Positions 8,335-16,338 of a DNA stretch of 64,000 nucleotides are shown here, piece after piece. The notes under the pieces are model-generated. The model did not search any database and was not told the origin of the DNA. It saw nothing but the letters and a program-made list of their open reading frames with translations. This DNA is from Streptomyces sp. SID12501. GTDB taxonomy: Bacteria > Actinomycetota > Actinomycetes > Streptomycetales > Streptomycetaceae. The stretch lies in assembly GCF_010550245.1 (NCBI RefSeq), contig NZ_JAAGLU010000004.1, forward strand, positions 186,001 to 250,000, in the 5' to 3' direction. Position 1 is the first letter of the stretch. Each line of letters opens with the position of its first letter. The position numbers and the translations under genes were made by a program.

Positions 8335-9303
8335 GTGGACACCGAGGAGTTCGTGCTCGTACGCGACCAGCTGCGTTCGTTCGCCGCCCGGTTCCGCGTG
8401 GGGTCCGCCGACGACGTCAAGCCCTCGGCCGGCGCCGCCGCGCAGGAGGCACTGGGCGAGTTGGGGCTGAGTGAACTGCGCCGGGCCACTCCCCCGGCCG
8501 CCACCGTCCAGGAGTGCGCGCTGCTCTCCGAGGAACACGGCAGCCTGCCACTGCCCACCTCCCTCCTCGGTACGGTCCTGCTCGCCCCGGAACTCCTCCG
8601 CCTGCTGGGGACACCGGCGGCGCCGGGCCGGACCCCGACGATCGCCCTCGGCCGCGACCTTCGCTTCCCCGCCGCGAGCTCCTCCCCGCTCGTCGCCTGG
8701 GACAGCGAGGGCGCGGACGAGGCGCTGTGCGTGCTGCCCGACGGGACGGTGACCGCGGCCGGGCTGGGTCCGGCGGCACCGAGCGTGGACCTGTTGCGCG
8801 CGATCCGTATCGCGGAGCCCTCAGGGCGCGTGGTGGGACGGCTCGATACGGCCGGACACCGGCACTGGCAGGCGTACGCGTTGACCGTCGTGGCCTCCGA
8901 ACTCGTTGGTGCGGCTCGGTCGTTCGTCGCACAGAGCGTGGAGTACGCGCGGGAACGCGCCCAGTACGGGCGGCCGATCGGGTCGTTCCAGTCGGTGCAG
9001 CATCTGCTCGCCGACGCGACCGTGCTCGTCGAGGCCTGTGCGAGCGCGACCCGGTACGCCGCCTGGTGTCTCGACCACGAACCGCCGGAACGGGCGCTGG
9101 CCGCCGCGCGGGTCGCGAAGGCCGAGGTGAACAGGTCGGCGGTGGAGGCGGTGTACGCCGGTACGCAGGTGTTCGGCGGGATCGCGCAGACGTGGGAACA
9201 CATCGCGCACCTGTATCTGCGCAAGGTCCGCGTGGGCGCCACGGTCCTGGCCACGACGGCCGATCTGCTGACGGTGCTGGCCGAACCGGAGGCGGTGCGA
9301 TGA
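8335..9303 (+). CDS. Acyl-CoA dehydrogenase, small (beta-type) subunit
   Basis: The 322-residue protein is shorter and more divergent than a full acyl-CoA dehydrogenase. The N-terminal and middle domains are eroded, and only the C-terminal helical domain is well conserved (VEYARERAQYGRPIGSF, QHLLAD, TQVFGGIAQTWEHIAHLYLRK). This matches one half of the heteromeric alpha2beta2 FadE enzymes known from actinobacterial steroid catabolism, where the two subunits share FAD and active sites. It starts at GTG 8335, three bases after the ECH stop, and its stop overlaps the start of the partner alpha-type subunit (ATGA at 9300). Confidence 0.8.
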   Translation: MDTEEFVLVRDQLRSFAARFRVGSADDVKPSAGAAAQEALGELGLSELRRATPPAATVQECALLSEEHGSLPLPTSLLGTVLLAPELLRLLGTPAAPGRTPTIALGRDLRFPAASSSPLVAWDSEGADEALCVLPDGTVTAAGLGPAAPSVDLLRAIRIAEPSGRVVGRLDTAGHRHWQAYALTVVASELVGAARSFVAQSVEYARERAQYGRPIGSFQSVQHLLADATVLVEACASATRYAAWCLDHEPPERALAAARVAKAEVNRSAVEAVYAGTQVFGGIAQTWEHIAHLYLRKVRVGATVLATTADLLTVLAEPEAVR

Positions 9304-10445
9304 CCGACACCCCGCTGGACTTCGGCGACCCGGCCGACCTGAATCGGCTCCGGATACGGTTCCGCGCATGGCTGGCCGAACACCCGCTCCCTGAACGGCA
9401 CTTGGACGAACCGGTGCCCGTCTTCCTGCGTCGCTGGCACCGCCAGCTGCACTCCGGTGGCTGGGTAGGCCTCGATGTACCGGAGCGGTACGGCGGCCGT
9501 GGCCTGACGGCACTTCACCAGGTGGCGATCAGCGACGAGTCGGGCTCCTGCCGCGCCCCTGGCGTCCCCCGGATCGGCTATCTCGCCCACGCCCTGCTGG
9601 AGTTCGCCTCCGAGGAGCAGCGCCTGCGCATGCTGCCGAGGATGCTGGCGGGCGACGAGGTGTGGTGCCAGGGGTTCAGCGAGCCGGGCGCGGGCTCGGA
9701 CCTCGCCGGGATGAGCACTTTCGCGGAGCGCAGGGGCGATCACTACGTGGTCCGGGGCCAGAAGCTCTGGACCAGCTACGCCCAGTACTCCGACCTGTGC
9801 CTGCTCCTTGCCCGCACGGACCGCGAGGGCTCGCCGCACCGCTCGGTCACGGCGTTCGCGCTGCCTCTGGACCGCGCGGGCGTGACCGTCCGGCCGCTGC
9901 GGGCCGCCAACGGAGACGACGAGTTCTGTGAGCTGTTCCTCGACGACGTCCGCCTGGAGGAGTCCGAACGGGTCGGCTCCGAGGGCGACGGCTGGCCGCT
10001 GGCGATGACGACGGTGTCGTACGAGCGCAACGCCCTGGACACCGGCCATCTGTCGAAGTACGGCCTGCTCGTCGAACGTCTGCGGTCCACCGTCCGGGAG
10101 CGCGCTGACACACTCCCGGACGGACTGCGTTCCGAGATCGGGCAGTGCTACGTGGACTACGAGGTCCTGGTGGCGCATGCCCGGCGCCGTACCGCCGAGC
10201 GCCTGGGCGGGCAGGTCGCCGGACCCGAGTCGTCCGTCGACAAGCTCCTGATGACGAGGGCCGAACAGCGCCTGTACGAGACGGCGCTCAAGGTGTTCCC
10301 GGAGCAGCTGGCCGAGGACGGCGGCGAGCTGTTCGGCGAGTACCTCTATTCGCGGGCCGCTTCGGTGTACGGCGGTACCTCCCAGATCCAGCGGAACATC
10401 ATCGCGAAACGGGTCCTGCATCTGCCTTCGTCCGGCCGGCCTTGA
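9300..10445 (+). CDS. Acyl-CoA dehydrogenase, alpha-type subunit
   Basis: The 381-residue subunit carries the substrate and flavin motifs: WCQGFSEPGAGSDLAG, VVRGQKLWTSYAQYSD, and the C-terminal YLYSRAASVYGGTSQIQRNIIA. The family is that of FadE-type heteromeric dehydrogenases, which desaturate bulky polycyclic or branched acyl-CoAs. It is translationally coupled to the preceding beta-type subunit through a 4-base overlap and is followed 17 bases after its stop by a CoA ligase. The pair at 25784-27675 has the same two components in the opposite order. Confidence 0.85.
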   Translation: MTDTPLDFGDPADLNRLRIRFRAWLAEHPLPERHLDEPVPVFLRRWHRQLHSGGWVGLDVPERYGGRGLTALHQVAISDESGSCRAPGVPRIGYLAHALLEFASEEQRLRMLPRMLAGDEVWCQGFSEPGAGSDLAGMSTFAERRGDHYVVRGQKLWTSYAQYSDLCLLLARTDREGSPHRSVTAFALPLDRAGVTVRPLRAANGDDEFCELFLDDVRLEESERVGSEGDGWPLAMTTVSYERNALDTGHLSKYGLLVERLRSTVRERADTLPDGLRSEIGQCYVDYEVLVAHARRRTAERLGGQVAGPESSVDKLLMTRAEQRLYETALKVFPEQLAEDGGELFGEYLYSRAASVYGGTSQIQRNIIAKRVLHLPSSGRP

Positions 10446-10462
10446 GCACTGGAGCCTTCTCG

Positions 10463-12046
10463 ATGCGATACGACGAAGAATTCCTGACCATTCCCCATGC
10501 CATCAGGCTGGCCGCCGAGCGCTTCGGAGACGACATCGCACTGATCGACGAGGACCTCCGATGGAGTTTCCGCGAGCTGGAACAGCGAATGACGGAGGCG
10601 GTGAGAGCCACTGTCGCGCTGGGGATCGAGGAGGGTGACCGGGTAGGGCTCTGCGCGCCCAATTCCGCCGAATGGATCTTCGCCGCACTCGGCATCCAGG
10701 GTGCGGGAGGTGTCGTCGTCCCGCTCAACACACGCTTCAAGGCGGGCGAGATCTCCTACATTCTGCGCAAGTCTGGAGCGAAGGCGGTTTTCGCGGCCCC
10801 TTTCCTAGGCAGCGATTACATCGCCGAGCTGTTGCGGCACGACCCCGATCTTCCGGCGCTCCGCAGGACGGTGTCGGTTCTCGGTGCCAAGGGTGCCGCG
10901 GATCTGTCGTGGACCGAATTCCTGCGGGCCGGTGAGGAAGTCCCCGCCGCCACGGCCGAGGAGGTTGTCGGGCGGCTCACCCCGGACGACATCTCCGACG
11001 TGATGTTCACCTCCGGCACGACGGGCCATCCCAAGGGCGTCATTCTCACCCACGGCCAGTCGCTGCGAGCTTACGGCTGGATGGCCGAGGAGTACACGTT
11101 CCGGCGCGGCGACAGCTTTCTCGTCATCCCGCCGTTCTTCCACTGCTTCGGCTACAAGGCGGGCTGGCTGGCCTCCTTCCTGCACGGGGTGACGGTCATT
11201 CCGATGCCGGTGTTCCATCCCGGAAAGGCGTTGGAGATCATCGAAAGAGAACGTGTGAGCATTCTCCTGGGCCCACCGACGATCTTCCACGACCTGATCA
11301 ACCACCCTGACCGCTCCGGACACGATCTTTCGTCGCTCCGGGTTTCCATGACGGGCGGCACCACCATTCCGGAGTCGCTGATCCGCGCCATGAAGTCGGA
11401 TTTGTCCTTCGACATCGTGATGAGCGCGTACGGGCTCACCGAAGCCTCCGCATTGGTGACGACCACCTGTGTCGACGATTCCGAGGAGACGGTGGCCCGC
11501 ACGACCGGGCGGGTCATTCCGGACGTCGAGGTACGGATCGTCGACGAGACAGGTCAGGAACTCGCGGCGGGACAGGACGGAGAAATCCTCGTACGGGGAT
11601 ACAACGTCACCCGAGGTTATTGGGACGACCCCGGGGCGACCGCCGTCACGATCGACGACGAGGGCTGGCTGCACACCGGGGACATAGGGCGGCTCGACGG
11701 GAACGGGAATCTCTCGATCGTCGACCGGAAGAAGGAGATGTACATCGTCGGCGGATTCAACGCCTATCCGGCGGAGATCGAGAAGCTGCTGCTGGCCTAC
11801 GAGCCCGTAGCGCAGGTCGCCGTGATCGGTGTGCCCGACGAGCGGCTCGGCGAGGTCGGCTGTGCCTTCGTCGTCCCGAAGGAGGGGTACGAGGTCGGCG
11901 AGAAGGACATCGTCGAGTGGTCGCGCGAGCACATGGCCAACTTCAAGGTGCCGCGCCATGTCCGCTTCAGCGACCAACTCCCGCGCAACGCCAGCCAAAA
12001 GGTCCTCAAGGACGAGTTGCGCACCCGCTTCGAAGCGAAGGCCTGA
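10463..12046 (+). CDS. Acyl-CoA synthetase (FadD3-like AMP-forming ligase)
   Basis: The 527-residue ANL-superfamily enzyme activates a carboxylic acid to its CoA thioester using ATP. The phosphate-binding loop TSGTTGHPKG is at residues 183-192. YGLTE, the hinge region DRKKEMYIVGGFNAYPAEIE and the C-terminal catalytic Lys (ASQKVLKDELR) are all present. The usual Gly of the last motif is Gln here. Sequence style (APNSAEWIFAALG, VVPLNTRFKAGEI) resembles FadD3, which activates steroid ring-C/D propionates in mycobacteria, but substrate assignment is not possible by eye. GGAG eight bases upstream supports ATG 10463. It may act on the free acid before the flanking dehydrogenases. Confidence 0.85.
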   Translation: MRYDEEFLTIPHAIRLAAERFGDDIALIDEDLRWSFRELEQRMTEAVRATVALGIEEGDRVGLCAPNSAEWIFAALGIQGAGGVVVPLNTRFKAGEISYILRKSGAKAVFAAPFLGSDYIAELLRHDPDLPALRRTVSVLGAKGAADLSWTEFLRAGEEVPAATAEEVVGRLTPDDISDVMFTSGTTGHPKGVILTHGQSLRAYGWMAEEYTFRRGDSFLVIPPFFHCFGYKAGWLASFLHGVTVIPMPVFHPGKALEIIERERVSILLGPPTIFHDLINHPDRSGHDLSSLRVSMTGGTTIPESLIRAMKSDLSFDIVMSAYGLTEASALVTTTCVDDSEETVARTTGRVIPDVEVRIVDETGQELAAGQDGEILVRGYNVTRGYWDDPGATAVTIDDEGWLHTGDIGRLDGNGNLSIVDRKKEMYIVGGFNAYPAEIEKLLLAYEPVAQVAVIGVPDERLGEVGCAFVVPKEGYEVGEKDIVEWSREHMANFKVPRHVRFSDQLPRNASQKVLKDELRTRFEAKA

Positions 12047-12047
12047 C

Positions 12048-13289
12048 ATGGCCGACGAAGCCGTTCCGGCCGGGGCCGTCGGGCCGCTCGACGGCATCAC
12101 GGTGGTGACGTTGGAGCAGGCTGTCTCCGCTCCCATGTGCACCCGTACCCTCGGCGACTTCGGCGCCCGGGTGATCAAGGTGGAGAACCCGAAGGGCGGC
12201 GACTTCGCCCGGCACTACGACGACGTGGTGAACGGTCTCTCGGCGCACTTCGTGTGGATCAACCGGGGCAAGGAGTCGGTGGCTCTGGATCTCAAGTCCC
12301 CTGCGGGAATGGCGGTGTTGCACCGGCTGCTCGCCCACGCGGACGTCCTCGTCTCCAACCTCACCCCCGGCACCACGGCCAAACTGGGCATCGCTCCCGC
12401 CGACCTGGCCGTACGGCATCCGGAGCTGATCGCGGTCGAGATCGACGGGTACGGTCCTGGCGGCCCCCTCTCCCACAAGCGGGCCTACGACCTGCTCGTC
12501 CAGGCCGAGGCGGGGGCGTGTGCGGTGACGGGTCTGCCCGGGGCACCGGCCAAACCCGGACCGCCGATGGCCGATGTGTGCGCCGGACTGTACGCGGCCA
12601 TGTCCATCATGGCGTTGCTGTACGAGCGGGGGCGTGGGCGGCATGGCGGACCGGCGTCGGTCGCGGTGAGTCTGTTCGACACCATGACGGAGTTGATGGG
12701 CTATCCGCTGACGTACACCCAGCACTCGGGCGTCGACCAGCAGCCCTGGGGCATGGGTTCGCCGGCGGTGGCACCGTACGGGGCGTATCCCACGGCCGAC
12801 GGTCACACCGTCGTCCTCGGGACGACCAACGACCGTGAATGGCAGCGGTTCGCACGGGAGTTGCTGGGCAGGCCCGACCTGGCGGACGACGAGCGGTTCG
12901 CCACCACGCCCGGCCGGGTCACCCACCGGGCCGTCCTGGACGCCGAGATCAGCGCCTGGTGTGCCCGCCACGAGCTGGCGTACGTACAGAGCAGCGCGGA
13001 CGCCGCCGGGATCGGCAACTCGCGGTTCAACACGCCGAGCGAGGTGGTCGCGCATCCGCATCTGAAGGCGCGTGACCGGTGGCGGAAGGTCGAGACACCG
13101 TACGGGCCGATCTCCGCACTGCTTCCGCCGCCGGTGATCTCGGGCTACGAGCAGCCGATGGGCGCGATCCCGGCGCTCGGTGAGCACACGGCGGCCGTAC
13201 TCGCCGAGTTGGGCATCGACGGTCAGGGCGAGGAGACGGGCAAGAATACGGACCCGGACACGGATACTGGCGAGGGCGTGGCGACGTGA
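12048..13289 (+). CDS. Family III CoA-transferase (CaiB/BaiF)
   Basis: The 413-residue enzyme moves CoA between carboxylic acids. Family features include the start LDGITVVTLEQAVSAPMCTR, the CoA-binding GARVIKVENP, and INRGKESVALDL. The catalytic Asp lies in MADVCAGLYA. It begins one base after the ligase stop. In the operon it may recycle CoA from a product to the incoming acid, or act as an alpha-methylacyl-CoA racemase-like epimerase, since the two families are hard to separate by motif. The last 25 residues are an acidic D/T/G-rich tail. Confidence 0.83.
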   Translation: MADEAVPAGAVGPLDGITVVTLEQAVSAPMCTRTLGDFGARVIKVENPKGGDFARHYDDVVNGLSAHFVWINRGKESVALDLKSPAGMAVLHRLLAHADVLVSNLTPGTTAKLGIAPADLAVRHPELIAVEIDGYGPGGPLSHKRAYDLLVQAEAGACAVTGLPGAPAKPGPPMADVCAGLYAAMSIMALLYERGRGRHGGPASVAVSLFDTMTELMGYPLTYTQHSGVDQQPWGMGSPAVAPYGAYPTADGHTVVLGTTNDREWQRFARELLGRPDLADDERFATTPGRVTHRAVLDAEISAWCARHELAYVQSSADAAGIGNSRFNTPSEVVAHPHLKARDRWRKVETPYGPISALLPPPVISGYEQPMGAIPALGEHTAAVLAELGIDGQGEETGKNTDPDTDTGEGVAT

Positions 13290-14143
13290 GCGGCGCAGCG
13301 CCTGTGCTGCTGTGCGACGACCGGGACGGCGTACGGACGCTGACGCTCAACCGGCCGCGCCGGAAGAACGCCATCGACGCCGAGTTGTGGGCCGCGTTGC
13401 GAGACGCGTTGACGGACGCAGGACGTGATCGCGACGTGCGGGCGCTGGTGGTCACGGGGGCCGGGGGCGCGTTCTGCTCGGGGGCCGACATCTCGGGCGG
13501 GGTCAGCGGCGTCCATCCCCTGTACCGGATGCGGACGTTGAGCGAAGTCGCCCTGGCGTTGCACGAGTTGCCGGTGCCGACCATCGCCAAGGTGACCGGT
13601 GTCGCGGTCGGGGCCGGGTGGAATCTCGCGCTCGGGTGCGATCTGGTCGTGGCCACGCCGGAGGCACGGTTCTCGCAGATCTTCGCGCGGCGCGGGCTGT
13701 CCTTGGACCTGGGGGGTTCCTGGCTGTTGCCGAAGCTGGTCGGGTTGCAGCAGGCCAAGCGGCTCGCGCTGCTCGCCGAGACGATCAGTGCCGAGGAGGC
13801 CCGGGCGCTCGGGCTGGTGACGTGGGTGGTGGCGGCGGACGAGGTGGATTCCTTCGTGGACGGACTCGGGGCGCGGCTGGTGGTGGGTGCGCCTGTCGCG
13901 CTCGCGCAGACCAAGGCACTGCTGAACGAGGGTGCCGACCGCACGCTGCGGGACGCGCTCGCGAACGAGGCCCGCGCCCAGGGGGTGAACTTCGCCACGG
14001 CGGACGTGTCGGAGGCGTTCACGGCGTTCGCGGAGAAGCGGGAGCCGTCCTTCGACGGGCGGTGGTCGGTAGTGGGAACCGGGACCGGCCCGGAGACCAC
14101 CGACTCGGCGGCGCCTGGCGCCCCTTCGGTCAGGAGGCCGTAG
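13286..14143 (+). CDS. Enoyl-CoA hydratase/isomerase, PaaG-like
   Basis: The 285-residue crotonase has the oxyanion loops GAGGAFCSGADI and GVAVGAGWNLALGCD. The classical hydratase glutamates are absent. The segment FSQIFARRGLSLDLGGSW instead resembles PaaG-type isomerases, in which an Asp at this position (here Asp in SLDLGG) is the base. Double-bond isomerisation of an unsaturated CoA ester is therefore more likely than hydration. The GTG start overlaps the CoA-transferase stop by four bases. Confidence 0.8.
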   Translation: MSGAAPVLLCDDRDGVRTLTLNRPRRKNAIDAELWAALRDALTDAGRDRDVRALVVTGAGGAFCSGADISGGVSGVHPLYRMRTLSEVALALHELPVPTIAKVTGVAVGAGWNLALGCDLVVATPEARFSQIFARRGLSLDLGGSWLLPKLVGLQQAKRLALLAETISAEEARALGLVTWVVAADEVDSFVDGLGARLVVGAPVALAQTKALLNEGADRTLRDALANEARAQGVNFATADVSEAFTAFAEKREPSFDGRWSVVGTGTGPETTDSAAPGAPSVRRP

Positions 14144-14369
14144 TGCGTGAAGCGGTGATCGTGACGGCGGGGCGCAGCCCAGTCGGGAAGCGCGACGGCG
14201 GCCTCGCAGGCGTCCACCCGGCCGACCTGTCCGCCCTCGTCCTGCGCGCGCCGCCCGAGCGACCCGCATGATCCACCACATGCGGGAGCGCGGCCTGCGC
14301 CACGGCCTGCAGACCATGTGCGAGGGCGGCGGCACAGCGAATGCCACTCTCGTCGAACTCGCCTCCTGA
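14143..14369 (+). pseudogene. Thiolase remnant, interior deleted with frameshift
   Basis: From GTG 14143 the frame reads REAVIVTAGRSPVGK and HPADLSALVL, a thiolase N-terminus, and stops at 14271. In the next frame, 14268-14369 reads MIHHMRERGLRHGLQTMCEGG, then GTANATLVELAS, which is the thiolase C-terminus including the active-site Cys motif. About 300 internal codons, including the nucleophilic Cys and the catalytic His, are gone and the two ends are out of frame. An intact thiolase exists at 28544-29689. Confidence 0.75.
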
Positions 14370-14380
14370 CGGGAGCAGTT

Positions 14381-15529
14381 GTGCGCAGAGAGATCTTCAC
14401 GCCCGACCACGAGGCGTTCCGCGGGCTCGTCCGGGACTTCGTGGCCAACGAGGTGGTGCCGTACTACGCCGACTGGGAGGAGGCCGGGCGACTGCCCCGG
14501 GAACTCTTCGAACAGCTCGGCTCACTAGGCCTGTTGGGCATGTCCGTCCCCGAGGAGTTCGACGGTGCGGGCCTGGACGACTACCGTTACAACGTGGTCC
14601 TCCAGGAGGAGGCGGCCCGCGCGCTGGTCACCCTGGGTACGGTACGCACCCAACTCGACGTCGTCCTGCCCTACTTCCTCACCTACGCCGACCAGGAGCA
14701 GCGCGCCCGCTGGTTCCCCGGCCTCGCCGCCGGCAAGTTGCTCACGGCCGTCGCCATGACGGAACCCGGTACGGGCTCCGACCTCGCGGGCATCCGCACG
14801 ACCGCCGTCCGGGACGGCGACTCGTACGTCCTCCACGGGGCGAAGACCTTCATCACGGGCGGGCTGCTCGCCGACCTGGTGGTCGTGGTGGCCCGGACGG
14901 CCACCGATCCCGACGACCGACGCGCGGGGCTGACCCTGCTGGTCGTCGAGGACGGCATGCCGGGGTTCACGCGGGGCCGGGTGCTGAAGAAGATGGGCAT
15001 CAGAGTGCAGGACACGGTCGAGCTTGCCTTCGACGACGTACGTGTCCCGGTCGCCAACCGGCTCGGCGAGGAGGGTGCGGCCTTCGGCTACCTCGGCCAC
15101 AACCTGCCGCAGGAGCGGATGACCGTGGCGGTCGGATCGGTCGCGCAGGCGCGGGCCGCCCTCGATACGACGGTCGAGTACGTCAAGGAGCGCCGGGTCT
15201 TCGGGAAGCCGGTCGCCGCCTTCCAGAACACGAAGTTCGAACTCGCCGCCGTGGCAGCCGAGTTGGAGGCGGCGCAGATGATGCTCGACCGCGCTGTCCT
15301 CGAACTCGTCGACGGTGAACTGTCCGGCGCCGACGCGGCGAAGGTCAAGCTGTTCTGCACGGAGATGCAGGCCCGGGCCGTCGACCGATGTCTTCAACTC
15401 TTCGGCGGATACGGGTATATGCAGGAGTACCCCATCGCCCGGCTCTACACGGACGCGCGCATCACCCGTATCTACGCCGGGACGAGCGAGGTCATGAAGG
15501 TCATCATCGCCAAGTCGTTGGGACTGTGA
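14381..15529 (+). CDS. Acyl-CoA dehydrogenase (long-chain type)
   Basis: The 382-residue enzyme contains AMTEPGTGSDLAGIRT, LHGAKTFITGG, FGGYGYMQEYPIARLYTDARI and IYAGTSEVMK. The Ala in IYAGT shows that the catalytic Glu is not at the MCAD position; as in LCAD and isovaleryl-CoA dehydrogenase it should be the Glu of LPQERMTVA. It starts at GTG 14381 behind GGGAG and directly after the thiolase remnant. This homomeric type differs from the alpha/beta pair earlier in the operon and probably acts on a later, less bulky intermediate. Confidence 0.86.
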   Translation: MRREIFTPDHEAFRGLVRDFVANEVVPYYADWEEAGRLPRELFEQLGSLGLLGMSVPEEFDGAGLDDYRYNVVLQEEAARALVTLGTVRTQLDVVLPYFLTYADQEQRARWFPGLAAGKLLTAVAMTEPGTGSDLAGIRTTAVRDGDSYVLHGAKTFITGGLLADLVVVVARTATDPDDRRAGLTLLVVEDGMPGFTRGRVLKKMGIRVQDTVELAFDDVRVPVANRLGEEGAAFGYLGHNLPQERMTVAVGSVAQARAALDTTVEYVKERRVFGKPVAAFQNTKFELAAVAAELEAAQMMLDRAVLELVDGELSGADAAKVKLFCTEMQARAVDRCLQLFGGYGYMQEYPIARLYTDARITRIYAGTSEVMKVIIAKSLGL

Positions 15530-15535
15530 TGCCGG

Positions 15536-16315
15536 ATGTCCGGGACAGCTGATTTCGAGGGCCGGACGGGCGCCGCGTTCGTCGCGGGCGGTACCGGTGG
15601 CATCGGCGCGGAGATCGTACGGATGTTGGCCGAGCGGGGCAGCGACGTGGCGTTCACATACCGAGCCAACGAGACGGCAGCGGTGGCGATCGCCGGCGAG
15701 GTGAAGGCATACGGCCGTCAAGTCCTGGCGCTGCGGCTGGACTTGGGGGACGAGATGGCCACGGCGGAGGCGGTGGGCGAGGCCGACGAGGTGTTCGGAG
15801 GGCTGCACACGGTCGTGTACGCGGCCGGTCCCCACGTACCGATGAGGCATCTCAGCAAGGTGACGCCGAGCGAGTACCGTGCCCAACTCGACGCGGACGC
15901 CGTGGCGTTCTTCAGTCTGGTCCATCCCGCGCTGCCGAGGCTGCGGGAGACCCGGGGCAGCATCGTCGCCGTGACGACGGTGGCCACCCGCCGTTACCCG
16001 GTCCGGGACGGGCTGTCGGCGGGCACGAAGGGCGCCGTCGAGGCGGTGGCCCGGGCGCTCGCGGCGGAGGAGGGCCGGTACGGGGTCCGCGTGAACTGTG
16101 TGGCGCCCGGGATGCTCAACGACGGTATCGCGGGCCGTCTGATCGCCTCCGGGGAACTGGACGAGGCCGCGCTCTCGATCACCCGGCGCAACATCCCGTT
16201 GCGCCGCTTCGGGGCAGCGAAGGACATCGCGGAGGCGGTGGCGTTCCTCGCCTCGGAGCGCGCGGGGTTCATCACGGGGCAGGCGTTGGGGGTGGACGGT
16301 GGGTACAGCGTCTGA
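15536..16315 (+). CDS. SDR-family protein lacking the catalytic tyrosine
   Basis: The 259-residue Rossmann protein has the NAD(P) motif GGTGGIG, a NAAG-like YAAG, the late NCVAPG and the C-terminal ITGQALGVDGGYS. At the catalytic site the usual YxxxK reads SAGTK within DGLSAGTKGAVEA, so the Tyr is replaced by Ser, with TT in place of the usual Ser pair. Either it is a non-canonical reductase or it has lost redox activity. It is the last gene of the operon and ends 23 bases before the converging amidohydrolase. Confidence 0.75.
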   Translation: MSGTADFEGRTGAAFVAGGTGGIGAEIVRMLAERGSDVAFTYRANETAAVAIAGEVKAYGRQVLALRLDLGDEMATAEAVGEADEVFGGLHTVVYAAGPHVPMRHLSKVTPSEYRAQLDADAVAFFSLVHPALPRLRETRGSIVAVTTVATRRYPVRDGLSAGTKGAVEAVARALAAEEGRYGVRVNCVAPGMLNDGIAGRLIASGELDEAALSITRRNIPLRRFGAAKDIAEAVAFLASERAGFITGQALGVDGGYSV

Positions 16316-16338
16316 CGCGTCCCTTCACTCGCGCCTGC

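Noticed and set aside
7926..10421. An 831-codon open frame on the minus strand
   Set aside because: It lies opposite three motif-rich genes and its composition (Arg/Ser/Ala/Pro-rich) is that of a shadow frame.
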